Source: Streptomyces griseus subsp. griseus
GTDB lineage: Bacteria; Actinomycetota; Actinomycetes; Streptomycetales; Streptomycetaceae
Direction: 5' to 3'
Assembly (NCBI RefSeq): GCF_003610995.1
Contig: NZ_CP032543.1
Coordinates: forward strand, 186,001-250,000
Length of the DNA stretch: 64,000 nucleotides
The position numbers were made by a program, and so were the translations under genes. Numbering within the stretch: the stretch's first letter is position 1; every line of letters starts with the position of its first letter. Shown one piece after another: positions 47,204 to 57,188 of the stretch. Below the pieces are notes generated by a model. The model was not told the origin of the DNA. It made no database searches and was given only the letters and a program-made list of their open reading frames with translations.

Positions 47204-47722
47204 CTAGTCCTCCGGGTCGCCGGGCGGGTCGTCCGCACGCGGTCCGGAGCGGCCGCGGGCCAGCGCCCAGAGGGGGAAGATGAACCAGCAGGCCAGGAAC
47301 CACAGCGCTATCCCGCCGACCAGCCACAGGGCGAACGTGTCATGCAGGGCGACCCGCAGGATCAGCAGCAGGGTGGAGCACATCGTCAGGAACAGCAGCA
47401 CCAGCCCGGCGATGGTCATGCGGGAGGCCCAGATGACCGTCTCCGCCTTCATCCTGCGTCCGGTGAGCAGCCGGTGATAGGTGACGGGGCCGATCAGCGC
47501 GGCGACGGTCGCCGAGCCGAGCACCACCGTGACGATGTAGATGTCGCGGTCCACCTCGGGAAGGGCGGCGAACCTCGGCTGGAACACCACCGCGAGGAGA
47601 AAGCCGAAGAGGATCTGCACCCCGGTCTGGGCGACGCGCAGTTCCTGGAGGAGTTCGGTCCACTGCCGGTCCGCCCGCTCCTCCTCGGTTTCCTCGCGGC
47701 CTCTGCCATTGGTCGTTGACAC
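47204..47722 (-). CDS. DUF6328-type membrane protein
   Basis: 172 residues from GTG 47722, chosen because GAGGAG lies 8 nt before it. The N-terminus is charged (EETEEERADRQWTELLQELRVAQTG). Four transmembrane segments follow (VQILFGFLLAVVF, IYIVTVVLGSATVAALIG, MTIAGLVLLFLTMCSTLLLIL and LWLVGGIALWFLACWFIFPLW) and a disordered basic/Pro tail. It matches the actinobacterial DUF6328 family, function unknown. Confidence 0.75.
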   Translation of the reverse strand: MSTTNGRGREETEEERADRQWTELLQELRVAQTGVQILFGFLLAVVFQPRFAALPEVDRDIYIVTVVLGSATVAALIGPVTYHRLLTGRRMKAETVIWASRMTIAGLVLLFLTMCSTLLLILRVALHDTFALWLVGGIALWFLACWFIFPLWALARGRSGPRADDPPGDPED

Positions 47723-47950
47723 GGACACTCTCCTCGACTTCGACGCGACCGGGAGCACTGATACACCCATTCGATTCGGGGCTACTGGTGCCCCGGCCGC
47801 ACGGGCTCAATCCCACCGGCGAGGTGCGCGATTCCCACTCGACCGGACGGCCCCGTCCGCCTGGAGTCGCGTCCACGGCATCGCGCGCCGGTCACCGTCC
47901 GGGTGAGGCGTGGAGGTAGCCCGCGAGATGCCCGTCGGAGGCATTCCACC

Positions 47951-48331
47951 GTGTCGGCCGAGCTGAACCACACCATCATTCACTCCCGCGACAACCGCGA
48001 GTCCGCCGAGTTCCTGGCGGATCTGCTGGGCCTGGAGATCGGACCGGAGTGGGGCCCGTTCATCCCCGTCGTCCTGGCGAACAGCGTCACGCTGGACTTC
48101 GCGACGGTTCCCGAGGAGTCGATCACCTCGCAGCACTACGCCTTCCTCATCTCGGAGGCGGAGTTCGACGCGGCGTTCGGCAGGATCCAGGAGCTGGGCA
48201 TCGCGTACTACGCGGATCCCCATATGAAGCGCCCGGGCCGGATCAACCACAACGACGGCGGCCGGGGCGTCTACTTCCCCGATCCGAGCGGTCACGGCAT
48301 GGAGCTCATCACCCGCCCCTACGGCGGCTGA
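47951..48331 (+). CDS. VOC-family protein
   Basis: 126 residues from GTG 47951, with GGAGG 8 nt upstream. Single glyoxalase-fold domain: LNHTIIHSRDNRESAEFLADLLGL, VTLDFATVPEE, HYAFLISEAEFDAAFGRIQ and GVYFPDPSGHGMELIT. The first His and last Glu occupy the usual metal-ligand positions. Likely a glyoxalase or resistance protein; substrate unknown. Confidence 0.8.
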   Translation: MSAELNHTIIHSRDNRESAEFLADLLGLEIGPEWGPFIPVVLANSVTLDFATVPEESITSQHYAFLISEAEFDAAFGRIQELGIAYYADPHMKRPGRINHNDGGRGVYFPDPSGHGMELITRPYGG

Positions 48332-48340
48332 GCGCGGCGT

Positions 48341-48835
48341 TCAGCGCCCGACGGGGAGCAGGAGCTCGGGGCGGTCCCACATGACCGCGGGCGGGTTGGC
48401 GCGGACGGTGCCGGCGGGTTCGGCGCCGACCGCGCGGTAGAAGCCCTCGGCGGGCGGGTGGGACACGATCCGGACTCCGGTGAGCCCCGCCCGCCCCGCC
48501 TCCTCGCGCAGATGGCCGACGAGGAGGCGCCCGACGCCGAGCCCCTGTGCCTCGTCGGCGACGAACATCAGGTCGAGTTCGGGCGGCTGGAGGATCAGCG
48601 CGTAGAAGCCGAGAACCCGGTCGTCGTCGCGGCCGGCGGCGACGAAGACCCGGTGCGCCTCGATGTAGTCCGGTCCTACGCGGTATCCGGCGACCATCGG
48701 GGCGTACGGGCCCTCGTAGGCGCGTGAGGTCCGCACCAGCCGGGTGAGCCTGCGGGCGTCACGTGCTGTGGCCCGGCGGACCAGGAGGTCCGGACGGTGC
48801 GGGCCCCGTCCGGAGTGCGTAATGCCTGATCTCAT
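48341..48835 (-). CDS. GNAT-family acetyltransferase
   Basis: 164 residues from ATG 48835. GNAT fold: VRRATARDARRLTRLVRTS at the N-terminus, LDLMFVADEAQGLGVGRLLVGHL (acetyl-CoA pyrophosphate-binding signature) and the C-terminal GFYRAVGAEPAG. Small-molecule or protein N-acetyltransferase, substrate unknown. No Shine-Dalgarno precedes the ATG, and the shared promoter-like element 9 nt upstream suggests a leaderless transcript. Confidence 0.8.
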   Translation of the reverse strand: MRSGITHSGRGPHRPDLLVRRATARDARRLTRLVRTSRAYEGPYAPMVAGYRVGPDYIEAHRVFVAAGRDDDRVLGFYALILQPPELDLMFVADEAQGLGVGRLLVGHLREEAGRAGLTGVRIVSHPPAEGFYRAVGAEPAGTVRANPPAVMWDRPELLLPVGR

Positions 48836-48844
48836 ACGTCGAAT

Positions 48845-48881
48845 ATTACGTACGACGACGGAATCCCGGACGCACACAATA
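48845..48881 (-). promoter_or_regulatory. promoter-like element upstream of GNAT gene, copy A
   Basis: On the minus strand TATTGTGTGC (48881-48872) is followed after 19 bp by TACGTAAT (48852-48845), ending 9 nt before the ATG. The same pair of elements occurs before the DUF6325 gene. The position fits a -35/-10 pair of a leaderless transcript. Confidence 0.4.
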
Positions 48882-49056
48882 CATGCACGGTACACGCATC
48901 ACTCCTGCGGATCGCGGCGCATGAACGGCTGTTCGGGGGTACACGGACCCCTGCACCTCGCCCGGTGGTTGCTCCCCCGGGCCCGGACCGAAAGGGGTTG
49001 ACCACTGTGCGACGACGAAGCTGCGTACCGGCCGATGAGCGGTGGGGGCGGTAACC

Positions 49057-49641
49057 GTGACAACAGTGATCATCATCATCGCCGTGGCCCTCGTGGTGGC
49101 CGCCGCCGTCTACTTCTTCCTGGTGCGCGGAGGTTCCGTCGGCGGGGGCCACAGTCTGCGCAGCCGGTTCGGCCCCGAGTACGACCGGGTCGTCGCCCGG
49201 CACGACGGCGACACCAAGGCGGCCGAGCAGGAGCTCGGTGAGCGGGTGAAGCTCCACGGCGACCTGGAGAGGCGGCCGCTGACCGAGGCGGCCCGCGCCG
49301 ACTACACCGCCCGTTGGGCCCGCACCCAGGAGCAGTTCGTCGAGTCGCCGCAGCAGGCGCTCGACGAGGCGGACGCGCTGCTGGCCGACCTCTCCCGCGA
49401 CCGTGGCTTCCCGGCCGGTGAGAGCTTCGAGGACCGCACCGCCGCGCTCTCCGTCCACCACGCCCGTCATGTCGAGGGCTACCGCAGGGTGCACACCGCG
49501 CGGAACGACGGCACCGGCACCGAGGAGATGCGCGAGGCATTCGTCGAGGCCCGCGGCCTCTTCGACGCTCTCCTGGAGGACGGCCCGGCCACCCGCGACC
49601 ACAGCAACCGACAGCTCACGAAGGGACGGGGCACATCATGA
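49057..49641 (+). CDS. membrane-anchored helical protein, paralogue of next gene
   Basis: 194 residues from GTG 49057. An N-terminal transmembrane helix (VIIIIAVALVVAAAVYFFLV) is followed by a helical cytoplasmic or extracytoplasmic domain: RFGPEYDRVVARHDGDTKAAEQEL, then YTARWARTQEQFVESPQQALDEADALLADL and HHARHVEGYRRVH. The family is widespread in Streptomyces but functionally unassigned as far as I know. It overlaps the next gene by 4 bp (ATGA), and the two share the FVESPQQALDEAD-type segment. A second GTG five codons upstream is possible. Confidence 0.65.
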   Translation: MTTVIIIIAVALVVAAAVYFFLVRGGSVGGGHSLRSRFGPEYDRVVARHDGDTKAAEQELGERVKLHGDLERRPLTEAARADYTARWARTQEQFVESPQQALDEADALLADLSRDRGFPAGESFEDRTAALSVHHARHVEGYRRVHTARNDGTGTEEMREAFVEARGLFDALLEDGPATRDHSNRQLTKGRGTS

Positions 49642-50282
49642 CGCAGACTCCGAACACCGCCGGGAACACCGGCAGCACGCCGACCACGCCCACACCGTCG
49701 ACCGGGTCCGAGCGCGTCCCGCCGGTGACGCCTCCCGGCAACGCCCTCGGCACGCCCGTTCCGCCGACGGCCGCCAAGCCCTCCGGCTCCCCGCCGACGA
49801 CCGGCACGACCACCGGCGCGTCCGATCCGGCACCGGCCACCACGGCCGACAAGACGCACACCGGCACCGGCCGCACCGACGCGGTCCGCCCGGACTCCGC
49901 TCGTGCGGACTCCGACCGCGTGGAGTCCGACCGCGTGGACGCGCGCCGGGAGACCGGCCGTACGACGGACTCCTCCCACTCCCCCGGCACCGACTCGGCG
50001 AAGGCCAACGGCCGTCCGTTGTTCGCCGCCGAGGAGCGGGAGAAGTTCGACGCCCGCATCCACCAGGCGGTGGCCGGCTTCGTGGAGAACCCCCGCCAGG
50101 CGGTGCAGGAGGCCGACGCCACGTTCGACGAGGTCGTCACCGGACTCACGAAGGCCCTGGCCGAACGGTCCCGGCTGCTGCGCGCCGACCGCGACGGCGA
50201 GCGGTCCGAGGCCGGGACGGAGGATCTGCGGATCGCCCTCCAGCAGTACCGCGATCTGACGGAACGCCTCCTCCGCCTCTGA
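49638..50282 (+). CDS. low-complexity Thr/Pro-rich protein with the same C-terminal helical domain
   Basis: 214 residues. The first 120 are low complexity, Thr/Pro/Ser-rich, with a repeated DSxRxDS/VESDRVD stretch, probably disordered. The C-terminal 90 residues (EREKFDARIHQAVAGFVENPRQAVQEADATFDEVV, then a heptad-like RDLTERLLRL) resemble the domain of the preceding membrane protein. The ATG overlaps that gene's stop. Together they look like a membrane-plus-soluble pair. Confidence 0.65.
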   Translation: MTQTPNTAGNTGSTPTTPTPSTGSERVPPVTPPGNALGTPVPPTAAKPSGSPPTTGTTTGASDPAPATTADKTHTGTGRTDAVRPDSARADSDRVESDRVDARRETGRTTDSSHSPGTDSAKANGRPLFAAEEREKFDARIHQAVAGFVENPRQAVQEADATFDEVVTGLTKALAERSRLLRADRDGERSEAGTEDLRIALQQYRDLTERLLRL

Positions 50283-50306
50283 GCGGTGAGCGCACGATGA
50301 CCGCAC

Positions 50307-50353
50307 GCGAGGGGCGGTCCGACCGGGTACGTACCGGCCGGACCGCCCCTCGC
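50307..50353. terminator. bidirectional terminator
   Basis: A perfect 15-bp stem (50307-50321 with 50339-50353) is extended by an inner CCGG pair and a self-complementary GTACGTAC. It separates the convergent Thr/Pro-rich and phosphatase genes. Confidence 0.8.
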
Positions 50354-50388
50354 GGTGTGCGGGCCCGCCCCGCCCGGGCCGCCGGGGT

Positions 50389-51186
50389 TCAGCCGGTGAT
50401 CACCAGCCCCTCGCGCAGCCGGTCCAGCACGGGTCCGGGGATGCGCAGCCCTGTGCGTACGTAGCCGTCGAGGCCGCCCCACCGCTCGTCCATCGCGTCG
50501 AGGGCCACGTCGAGGTAGCGGGGGCGGACCTCGACGATCGCCGCCGCGACGGCCGGGTCGCCGCCGCCGTCCAGGAACTTCTGGACGTACGGGGCGAACG
50601 CGGCCCGCACGGCCGGGTTCACGGCCAGGAAGTCCCGCCGCACGGTCTCCCGGGAAGCGCCCAGGATCATCAGCAGGACGGCCGCCGCCCAGCCGGTGCG
50701 GTCCTTGCCCGCCGTGCAGTGGAAGAGCACCGGCCGCGCGCCCGGGTCCGCGGCGGTCTCCAGGAAGGCCCGGTAGGCGGCCGCCGCGCCGGGCGAGAGC
50801 ACCATCTTGCGGTAGGTCTCGGCGAACAGTTCCTCGGCCCGGCCGCCGCCCAGCGCGCGCTCCGCCTCGGCCGGATCGGCGAGCAGCGCCTTGAGCCTGG
50901 CCGGTGCCACACCCGGGTGGTCACCGAGGACATCGGCGACGAAGAGCCGGGCCCGGTCCGGGAGCCGGTCGGGGGCCCACTGCCGTTCGTCGGCCGTGCG
51001 CAGATCGACGACCGTACGGATACCGAGCGCGGCCACCGCACGGTCGCGCGCCGGATCCAGCTCGCTCAGCTGCCCCGAACGGAACAGTACGCCCTGCCGC
51101 ACCCGGCGGTCACGGCCCAGGGAGACACCCCCCAGGTCGCGCAGATTGACAACGGTGGCGGCCGGAACGGTCCGGGCGGTCTGCAC
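50389..51186 (-). CDS. protein tyrosine/serine phosphatase (Y_phosphatase3)
   Basis: 265 residues from GTG 51186. The active-site loop is HCTAGKDRTGWAAAV, with the conserved Cys and Arg. The N-terminal NLRDLGGVSLG and LFRSGQLSELD motifs and the general-acid region match the atypical PTP family found in actinobacteria (PtpB/Y_phosphatase3). It removes phosphate from Tyr/Ser or phosphoinositides. It has no signal peptide and sits alone between a terminator and the DUF6325 gene. Confidence 0.85.
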   Translation of the reverse strand: MQTARTVPAATVVNLRDLGGVSLGRDRRVRQGVLFRSGQLSELDPARDRAVAALGIRTVVDLRTADERQWAPDRLPDRARLFVADVLGDHPGVAPARLKALLADPAEAERALGGGRAEELFAETYRKMVLSPGAAAAYRAFLETAADPGARPVLFHCTAGKDRTGWAAAVLLMILGASRETVRRDFLAVNPAVRAAFAPYVQKFLDGGGDPAVAAAIVEVRPRYLDVALDAMDERWGGLDGYVRTGLRIPGPVLDRLREGLVITG

Positions 51187-51263
51187 GATGAACTGCCTCT
51201 TTCCCTGATGAGAACGCCTAGGGCCCCTTCGGCCCAACGACCCACCGGCCCACCGGCCGGAAC

Positions 51264-51785
51264 TCAGTCCGCCAGCAGATTGGCCTTCTGCTCGGCGAAC
51301 TCCTCGTCCGTGAGCACCTCCCGCCGCCACAGCTCGGCGAGCCGCTCCAGCCGGGTGATGATGTCGTCGCCCTCCGCCGCTTCGTCCGCGACCGCCCCCG
51401 CCGTACCGAAGCGCTCATGGGCGACGAAGACCCCGCCCGCCTCCCGGAAGGCGAGGGCGAGCTGCGAGGTCCACAGGTCCTCCCGGACGACGAGGGCGAC
51501 CGCCTCACCCTGCGGCACGCTCCCCTCCAGCACCTCGACGTTCCCGGCGTCCAGCGCCACGGCCGCCCCGCCCGCCTCCGTACCGGCGGGAACGGTCCCC
51601 TCCGGGTCCAGGTCCCGCAGCTCCACCGGGGTCAGCGGGCCGCCCCCGGCGCGGCGCAGAAAGGCCAGATCGGAGGCGCGTACGGCGCCCGACGCCACGG
51701 CATCGGCCAGGACGGGGACCACGGCCCCGGTGAAGCCGCTGCCGGGGAAGGCGATGACGAGGTGTTCCACAGGTCCGACGGCCAC
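51264..51785 (-). CDS. DUF6325-type protein with C-terminal SHOCT motif
   Basis: 173 residues from GTG 51785, preferred because GGAGAGGA lies 8 nt upstream and family members start just before the conserved GPVEHLVIAFPG. The body alternates beta/alpha (GAVVPVLADAVASGAVRASDLAFL). The end is a SHOCT motif, RLERLAELWRREVLTDEEFAEQKANLL. An upstream ATG (51842), directly after a promoter-like element, would add 19 residues and is the alternative if the message is leaderless. Function unknown. Confidence 0.72.
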   Translation of the reverse strand: MAVGPVEHLVIAFPGSGFTGAVVPVLADAVASGAVRASDLAFLRRAGGGPLTPVELRDLDPEGTVPAGTEAGGAAVALDAGNVEVLEGSVPQGEAVALVVREDLWTSQLALAFREAGGVFVAHERFGTAGAVADEAAEGDDIITRLERLAELWRREVLTDEEFAEQKANLLAD

Positions 51786-51849
51786 GGTCGCGTCCTCTCC
51801 GCATCCCGGCGGCCATGAGGGCTCCGGGGTGGATACGGGCATTCCAAAA

Positions 51850-51884
51850 ATTACGTAAGAAACGGGAAAACTCAGCACATAATA
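51850..51884 (-). promoter_or_regulatory. promoter-like element upstream of DUF6325 gene, copy B
   Basis: TATTATGTGC (51884-51875) is followed after 17 bp by TACGTAAT (51857-51850) on the minus strand, 7 nt before an ATG. It is the counterpart of 48845-48881 and lies in the AT-rich part of the 290-bp region between this gene and mutA. The rest of that region shows no cobalamin riboswitch box. Confidence 0.4.
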
Positions 51885-52076
51885 TGCATCAACTGTCGAA
51901 TTCACCCTGTTGTCGATAATGGCCGTGTTGCGCCTCACCCGCCCCGGCTTCCGGTTGCGTGGCGGCGTCCGTCCGGTAACGCGACGTCAAGTGAGCGACC
52001 ACAAGCGGACCGGAGAGGGCAAGGTCACAGCACGTGCCCCTGCTGCTCGTCGCCCGTGCTGGCCTAGCATCTGACC

Positions 52077-53939
52077 ATGACGGTCCAGCCTGCTGACGGG
52101 CTCTCTCCGGCCGCCGCGTTCCCCGACCCCTCCCACGACCAGTGGCAGAGCCTCGTCGAAGGCGTTCTGCGCAAGTCGGGCAAGGAAGTCTCGGGCTCGG
52201 CCGCCGAGGAAGCGCTGTCCACCACATTGGAGGACGGGCTCACCACCCGGCCCCTCTACACCGCGCACGACACCTCGCCGGACACCGGGTTCCCCGGCTT
52301 CGCGCCCTTCACCCGGGGCAGCAGGGCCGAAGGGAACGCGGCGGGCGGCTGGGACGTACGCCAGCGCCACGCCCTCACCGATCCCGCCCGCCTCAACGAG
52401 GCGGTGCTGGGCGATCTGGAGAACGGGGTCACCTCGCTCTGGCTCACCGTGGGCGGCCCGGCCGGTATCCCCGTGGGCTCCCTCGCCCGCGCGCTGGACG
52501 GCGTCTACCTGGACCTGGCGCCCGTCGTCCTGGACGCCCCGGCCGACCTGGACGCCGCCGCCACCGAGTTGCTGCGGCTGTACGAGGAGCGCGGCGTCGC
52601 CAAGGGCGAGGCGCGGGGGACGCTGGGCGCCGACCCGCTCGGCCACGAGGCCAGGACCGGCGTCGAGGCGGACCTCACCGCCGCCGTCCGCTGGGCGAAG
52701 GTCTGCGGCGCGGAGTACCCGGGGGTGCGGGCGATCGCCGTGGACGCGCTGCCGTACCACGAGGCCGGCGGTTCGGCCGCCGAGGAGCTGGGGCTCTCCC
52801 TGGCGGCCGGCGTCGCCTATCTGCGGGCGCTGACCGCGGCCGGGTTCGGTGTCGAAGAGGCCTGTGCCCAGCTGGAGTTCCGTTACGCGGCCACCGCCGA
52901 CCAGTTCCTGACGATCGCCAAGCTGCGGGCAGCGCGCCGGCTGTGGGCGCGGGTCACCGAGGCGTCGGGGGCGCCCGGGGCGGGCGGACAGCGCCAGCAC
53001 GCCGTGACCTCACCGGTGATGATGACGCGCCGCGACCCGTGGGTGAACATGCTGCGCACCACGCTCGCCACGCTGGGCGCGGGGGTGGGCGGCGCCGACT
53101 CGGTCACCGTCCTGCCGTTCGATCACGCGCTGGGCCTGCCCGACGCGTTCGCCCGCAGGATCGCCCGCAACACCTCCACGATCCTGATGGAGGAGTCGCA
53201 TCTGGCCCGGGTCGTCGACCCGGCGGGCGGCTCCTGGTACGTGGAGCGGCTCACCGATGAACTGGCCGCGTCCGCCTGGGTGTTCTTCCAGGAGACCGAG
53301 CGGGCGGGCGGGCTGCCCGCAGCGCTGCACTCGGGGATGGTCGCCGAGCGGCTCGCCGCCACCTGGGCGGCGCGCAGCGCGAAGCTGGCCCGCCGCAAGG
53401 AGCCGGTGACCGGGGTCAGCGAGTTCCCGATGCCGTCCGAGCGGCCGGTGGAGCGCGAGCCGGCGCCCGATCCGTACGCCGGCGCCCCGGGCGGTCTGCC
53501 CCGGGTCCGCCGCGACGAGGCGTTCGAGGCGCTGCGCGCCCGGTCGGACGCGCATCTCGCGGCGACCGGCGAGCGGCCCAAGGTGTTCATCGCCGCGCTG
53601 GGGCCGGCCGCCGCGCACACCGCGCGGGTCTCGTTCGCCGTCAACCTCTTCGGGGCGGGCGGGATCGAGGCGGTGCACCGGCCGGTGTCGGTGGACGCGG
53701 CCACGGCCGCCGACGCCCTGACCGCCTCCGGTGCGCGCGTCGCCTGTCTCTGTTCGTCGGACGCCCTGTACGCCGAGCAGGCGGCCGAGGTGGCCGGGGC
53801 GCTGAAGTCGGCGGGCGCTGCGCAGGTGTTCCTGGCCGGACGCCCCGGCGAGTACGCCGGTGTCGACTCCTACGTCTTCGCGGGCTGCGACACCATCGCC
53901 GTTCTCACCTCCGTACTCGACCGCATGGGAGTGGCGTGA
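52077..53939 (+). CDS. mutA: methylmalonyl-CoA mutase small subunit
   Basis: 620 residues, usual for MutA. It resembles MutB over its length but lacks the cobalamin DxHxxG motif, having the degenerate [15 protein letters not shown] instead, so it is the structural, non-catalytic subunit. Landmarks are [11 protein letters not shown], a central [22 protein letters not shown] and [17 protein letters not shown]. The mutase interconverts succinyl-CoA and (R)-methylmalonyl-CoA, linking the TCA cycle to polyketide extender units and propionate use. Start ATG 52077 has a poor ribosome site. Its stop touches the start of mutB (TGATG). Confidence 0.92.
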   Translation: MTVQPADGLSPAAAFPDPSHDQWQSLVEGVLRKSGKEVSGSAAEEALSTTLEDGLTTRPLYTAHDTSPDTGFPGFAPFTRGSRAEGNAAGGWDVRQRHALTDPARLNEAVLGDLENGVTSLWLTVGGPAGIPVGSLARALDGVYLDLAPVVLDAPADLDAAATELLRLYEERGVAKGEARGTLGADPLGHEARTGVEADLTAAVRWAKVCGAEYPGVRAIAVDALPYHEAGGSAAEELGLSLAAGVAYLRALTAAGFGVEEACAQLEFRYAATADQFLTIAKLRAARRLWARVTEASGAPGAGGQRQHAVTSPVMMTRRDPWVNMLRTTLATLGAGVGGADSVTVLPFDHALGLPDAFARRIARNTSTILMEESHLARVVDPAGGSWYVERLTDELAASAWVFFQETERAGGLPAALHSGMVAERLAATWAARSAKLARRKEPVTGVSEFPMPSERPVEREPAPDPYAGAPGGLPRVRRDEAFEALRARSDAHLAATGERPKVFIAALGPAAAHTARVSFAVNLFGAGGIEAVHRPVSVDAATAADALTASGARVACLCSSDALYAEQAAEVAGALKSAGAAQVFLAGRPGEYAGVDSYVFAGCDTIAVLTSVLDRMGVA

Positions 53940-56164
53940 TGCAGACATCGCCCACGGAACAGAAATCCTCCGTTCCCGACTTCTCCGAGGTCCCGCTGGA
54001 GTCGCCCGCTCCCCCGGCCGGCTCCGCCGAGGAGTGGCAGGCGGCCGTAGCGAAGGCGGCCGACGGCTCCGAGGCCCCGCTTTGGGAGACGCCCGAGGGC
54101 ATCACGGTCAAGCCGCTCTACACGGGCGAGGACCTGGAGGGCCTGGACGCGCTGCACTCGTACCCGGGCATCGCCCCGTATCTGCGCGGTCCGTACCCGA
54201 CGATGTACGTCAACCAGCCCTGGACGATCCGTCAGTACGCCGGTTTCTCCACGGCCGAGGAGTCCAACGCCTTCTACCGGCGCAACCTCGCGGCCGGGCA
54301 GAAGGGCCTCTCCGTCGCCTTCGACCTGCCGACCCACCGGGGGTACGACAGCGACCACCCCCGCGTCACCGGCGACGTCGGTATGGCCGGGGTGGCGATC
54401 GACTCGATCTACGACATGCGTCAGCTGTTCGACGGCATCCCGCTGGACCGGATGTCGGTGTCGATGACGATGAACGGCGCGGTGCTCCCCGTGCTGGCGC
54501 TGTACATCGTGGCCGCAGAGGAGCAGGGCGTACCGCCGGAGAAGCTGGCCGGGACCATTCAGAACGACATTCTGAAGGAGTTCATGGTCCGCAACACCTA
54601 CATCTATCCGCCGACCCCGTCGATGCGGATCATCTCCGACATCTTCGCGTTCACCTCGCAGAAGATGCCGCGCTACAACTCCATCTCGATTTCCGGCTAT
54701 CACATCCAGGAGGCGGGTGCGACGGCCGATCTGGAGCTGGCGTACACGCTGGCCGACGGGGTGGAGTATCTGCGCGCCGGGCAGGAAGCGGGCCTGGACG
54801 TCGACGCGTTCGCGCCCCGGCTGTCGTTCTTCTGGGCGATCGGGATGAACTTCTTCATGGAGGTCGCCAAGTTGCGGGCGGCCCGGCTGCTCTGGGCGCG
54901 CCTGGTCAAGCAGTTCGACCCCAAGAACCCCAAGTCCCTCTCGCTGCGCACCCATTCGCAGACCTCTGGCTGGTCGCTGACCGCGCAGGACGTGTTCAAC
55001 AACGTCACGCGTACGTGTGTGGAGGCGATGGCGGCGACGCAGGGGCACACCCAGTCGCTGCACACCAACGCGCTGGACGAGGCGCTGGCGCTGCCCACCG
55101 ACTTCTCGGCGCGGATCGCGCGTAACACCCAGCTCCTGCTCCAGCAGGAGTCCGGTACCTGCCGGGTCATCGACCCGTGGGGGGGCAGCGCGTACGTGGA
55201 GAAGCTGACGCGCGACCTGGCGGACCGGGCCTGGCAGCACATCGAGGAGGTGGAGGCGGCCGGCGGGATGGCGAAGGCCATCGACGCGGGCATCCCCAAG
55301 CTCCGGGTGGAGGAGGCGGCCGCCCGGACACAGGCGCGGATCGACTCCGGGCGGCAGCCGGTGATCGGGGTGAACAAGTACCGGGTGGAGACCGACGAGA
55401 AGATCGACGTGCTCAAGGTCGACAACTCCTCGGTGCGCACCCAGCAGATCGAGAAGCTGCGGCGGCTGCGCGAGGAGCGCGACGAGGTGGCCTGCCAGGA
55501 GGCGCTGCGGGCGCTGACGTCGGCAGCGGAGCGCGACCCGGGTCCGGGGCTCGAGGGCAACCTGCTGGCGCTGGCGGTCGACGCGGCGCGGGCGATGGCC
55601 ACGGTCGGCGAGATCTCGGACGCGCTGGAGAAGGTGTACGGGCGGCACGCCGGGCAGATCCGTACGATCTCCGGTGTGTACCGCAAAGAGGCAGGGGATT
55701 CCCCTTCGGTGGACCGCACGCGCGCGCTGGTCGACGCGTTCGAGGAGGCGGAGGGGCGCCGTCCGCGCATCCTGGTCGCCAAGATGGGCCAGGACGGCCA
55801 CGACCGGGGCCAGAAGGTGATCGCCACGGCCTTCGCCGACCTGGGCTTCGACGTGGACGTCGGCCCGCTGTTCCAGACGCCGGGCGAGGTGGCGCGGCAG
55901 GCGGTGGAGGCGGACGTGCACATCGTGGGCGTCTCCTCGCTGGCGGCCGGGCACCTCACCCTGGTGCCGGCGCTGCGGGAGGAGCTGGCAGCCGAGGGGC
56001 GCGAGGACATCATGATCGTGGTGGGCGGGGTCATTCCGCCGCAGGACATCGAGGCCCTGCACGAGGCGGGGGCGGCCTCGGTCTTCCCGCCGGGGACGGT
56101 GATCCCGGACGCGGCCCACGACCTGGTGACGCGGCTCGGTGCCGCGCTCGGCCACGAGCTGTGA
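53939..56164 (+). CDS. mutB: methylmalonyl-CoA mutase large subunit
   Basis: 741 residues from ATG 53939, with an in-frame GTG just before it as an alternative. Catalytic subunit. The TIM barrel binds CoA ([37 protein letters not shown]), and the C-terminal B12 domain carries the base-off cobalamin motif [11 protein letters not shown], with [10 protein letters not shown] and [10 protein letters not shown]. The active-site Tyr and His are in the conserved blocks. It forms a heterodimer with MutA and is repaired or protected by MeaB, encoded 12 bp downstream. Confidence 0.95.
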   Translation: MQTSPTEQKSSVPDFSEVPLESPAPPAGSAEEWQAAVAKAADGSEAPLWETPEGITVKPLYTGEDLEGLDALHSYPGIAPYLRGPYPTMYVNQPWTIRQYAGFSTAEESNAFYRRNLAAGQKGLSVAFDLPTHRGYDSDHPRVTGDVGMAGVAIDSIYDMRQLFDGIPLDRMSVSMTMNGAVLPVLALYIVAAEEQGVPPEKLAGTIQNDILKEFMVRNTYIYPPTPSMRIISDIFAFTSQKMPRYNSISISGYHIQEAGATADLELAYTLADGVEYLRAGQEAGLDVDAFAPRLSFFWAIGMNFFMEVAKLRAARLLWARLVKQFDPKNPKSLSLRTHSQTSGWSLTAQDVFNNVTRTCVEAMAATQGHTQSLHTNALDEALALPTDFSARIARNTQLLLQQESGTCRVIDPWGGSAYVEKLTRDLADRAWQHIEEVEAAGGMAKAIDAGIPKLRVEEAAARTQARIDSGRQPVIGVNKYRVETDEKIDVLKVDNSSVRTQQIEKLRRLREERDEVACQEALRALTSAAERDPGPGLEGNLLALAVDAARAMATVGEISDALEKVYGRHAGQIRTISGVYRKEAGDSPSVDRTRALVDAFEEAEGRRPRILVAKMGQDGHDRGQKVIATAFADLGFDVDVGPLFQTPGEVARQAVEADVHIVGVSSLAAGHLTLVPALREELAAEGREDIMIVVGGVIPPQDIEALHEAGAASVFPPGTVIPDAAHDLVTRLGAALGHEL

Positions 56165-56176
56165 GCCGCTGACCGG

Positions 56177-57172
56177 ATGGCTGCCAAGATCGACATCGAC
56201 AGTTATGTGCAGGGAGTGCTCGACGGCAAGCGGGCGTTCGTGGCGCGCGCCATCACGCTCGTCGAGTCGACGCGGGCCGAACACCGGGTGCTGGCGCAGG
56301 AGTTGCTGAGCCGGCTGCTGCCGCATGCGGGGGCGGCCCGGCGGATCGGGATCAGCGGGGTGCCGGGGGTCGGCAAGTCGACCTTCATCGACGCGCTCGG
56401 CACGATGCTCACCGGGCTCGGCCACCGGGTGGCGGTGCTGGCCGTCGACCCGTCCTCCAGCCGTACGGGCGGTTCCATCCTGGGCGACAAGACCCGGATG
56501 GAACGGCTCGCGGTGGACCCGGCCGCGTTTGTGCGCCCCTCCCCCACGGCGGGCACGCTCGGCGGGGTGGCGAAGGCGACCCGGGAGTCCATCGTGGTGA
56601 TGGAGGCGGCCGGGTTCGACGTGGTGCTCGTGGAGACGGTGGGGGTCGGGCAGTCGGAGACGGCCGTCGCCAACATGGTCGACACGTTCCTGCTGCTGAC
56701 CCTGGCCCGGACCGGCGACCAGTTGCAGGGCATCAAGAAGGGTGTCCTGGAGCTGGCGGACGCCATCGCGGTGAACAAGGCCGACGGCCCGCACGAGCGC
56801 GACGCCCGTTCGGCGGCGCGCGAACTGGCGGGCGCACTGCGGCTGATGCACCCGGTGGACGCGGCCTGGACCCCGCCGGTCCTCACGTGCAGCGCCCGCG
56901 AGTCGACCGGGCTCGACGCGCTGTGGGAGCGGCTGGAGCAGCACCGTACGGTCCTGGAGTCCACCGGCCGACTGGCGGCCAAGCGCCGGGACCAACAGGT
57001 GGACTGGACCTGGACGATGGTCCGGGACGAGCTGCTGTACAGCCTGCGCAACCACCCTGCGGTACGGAAGCTCGCGCCCGAGCTCGAACAGCGGGTGCGT
57101 GAAGGGACGTTGACGGCGACGCTGGCCGCCGAGGAGATCCTGCACGTGTTCCGGGGTGGCGAGCCCGCCTGA
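56177..57172 (+). CDS. meaB: methylmalonyl-CoA mutase-associated GTPase
   Basis: 331-residue G3E/ArgK-family GTPase. P-loop GVPGVGKST, switch region VLAVDPSSSRTGGSILGDKTRM, Walker B VVLVETVGVGQSE, and the base-recognition NKAD. MeaB gates cofactor loading and protects the B12 radical enzyme from inactivation. The gene follows mutB after 12 bp and ends in a strong terminator, which closes the mutA-mutB-meaB operon. ATG 56177 is the only start giving the standard N-terminus. Confidence 0.93.
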   Translation: MAAKIDIDSYVQGVLDGKRAFVARAITLVESTRAEHRVLAQELLSRLLPHAGAARRIGISGVPGVGKSTFIDALGTMLTGLGHRVAVLAVDPSSSRTGGSILGDKTRMERLAVDPAAFVRPSPTAGTLGGVAKATRESIVVMEAAGFDVVLVETVGVGQSETAVANMVDTFLLLTLARTGDQLQGIKKGVLELADAIAVNKADGPHERDARSAARELAGALRLMHPVDAAWTPPVLTCSARESTGLDALWERLEQHRTVLESTGRLAAKRRDQQVDWTWTMVRDELLYSLRNHPAVRKLAPELEQRVREGTLTATLAAEEILHVFRGGEPA

Positions 57173-57188
57173 ACCGTACGGTGATGGA

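Noticed and set aside
51960..52076. Cobalamin riboswitch upstream of the B12-dependent mutase operon
   Set aside because: No B12-box-like GCCACTG and no long structured leader; the spacer is too short and ordinary.
52142..53260. Alternative long plus-strand frame inside mutA
   Set aside because: Arg/Gly-rich second frame of a conserved gene; no start context or motifs.
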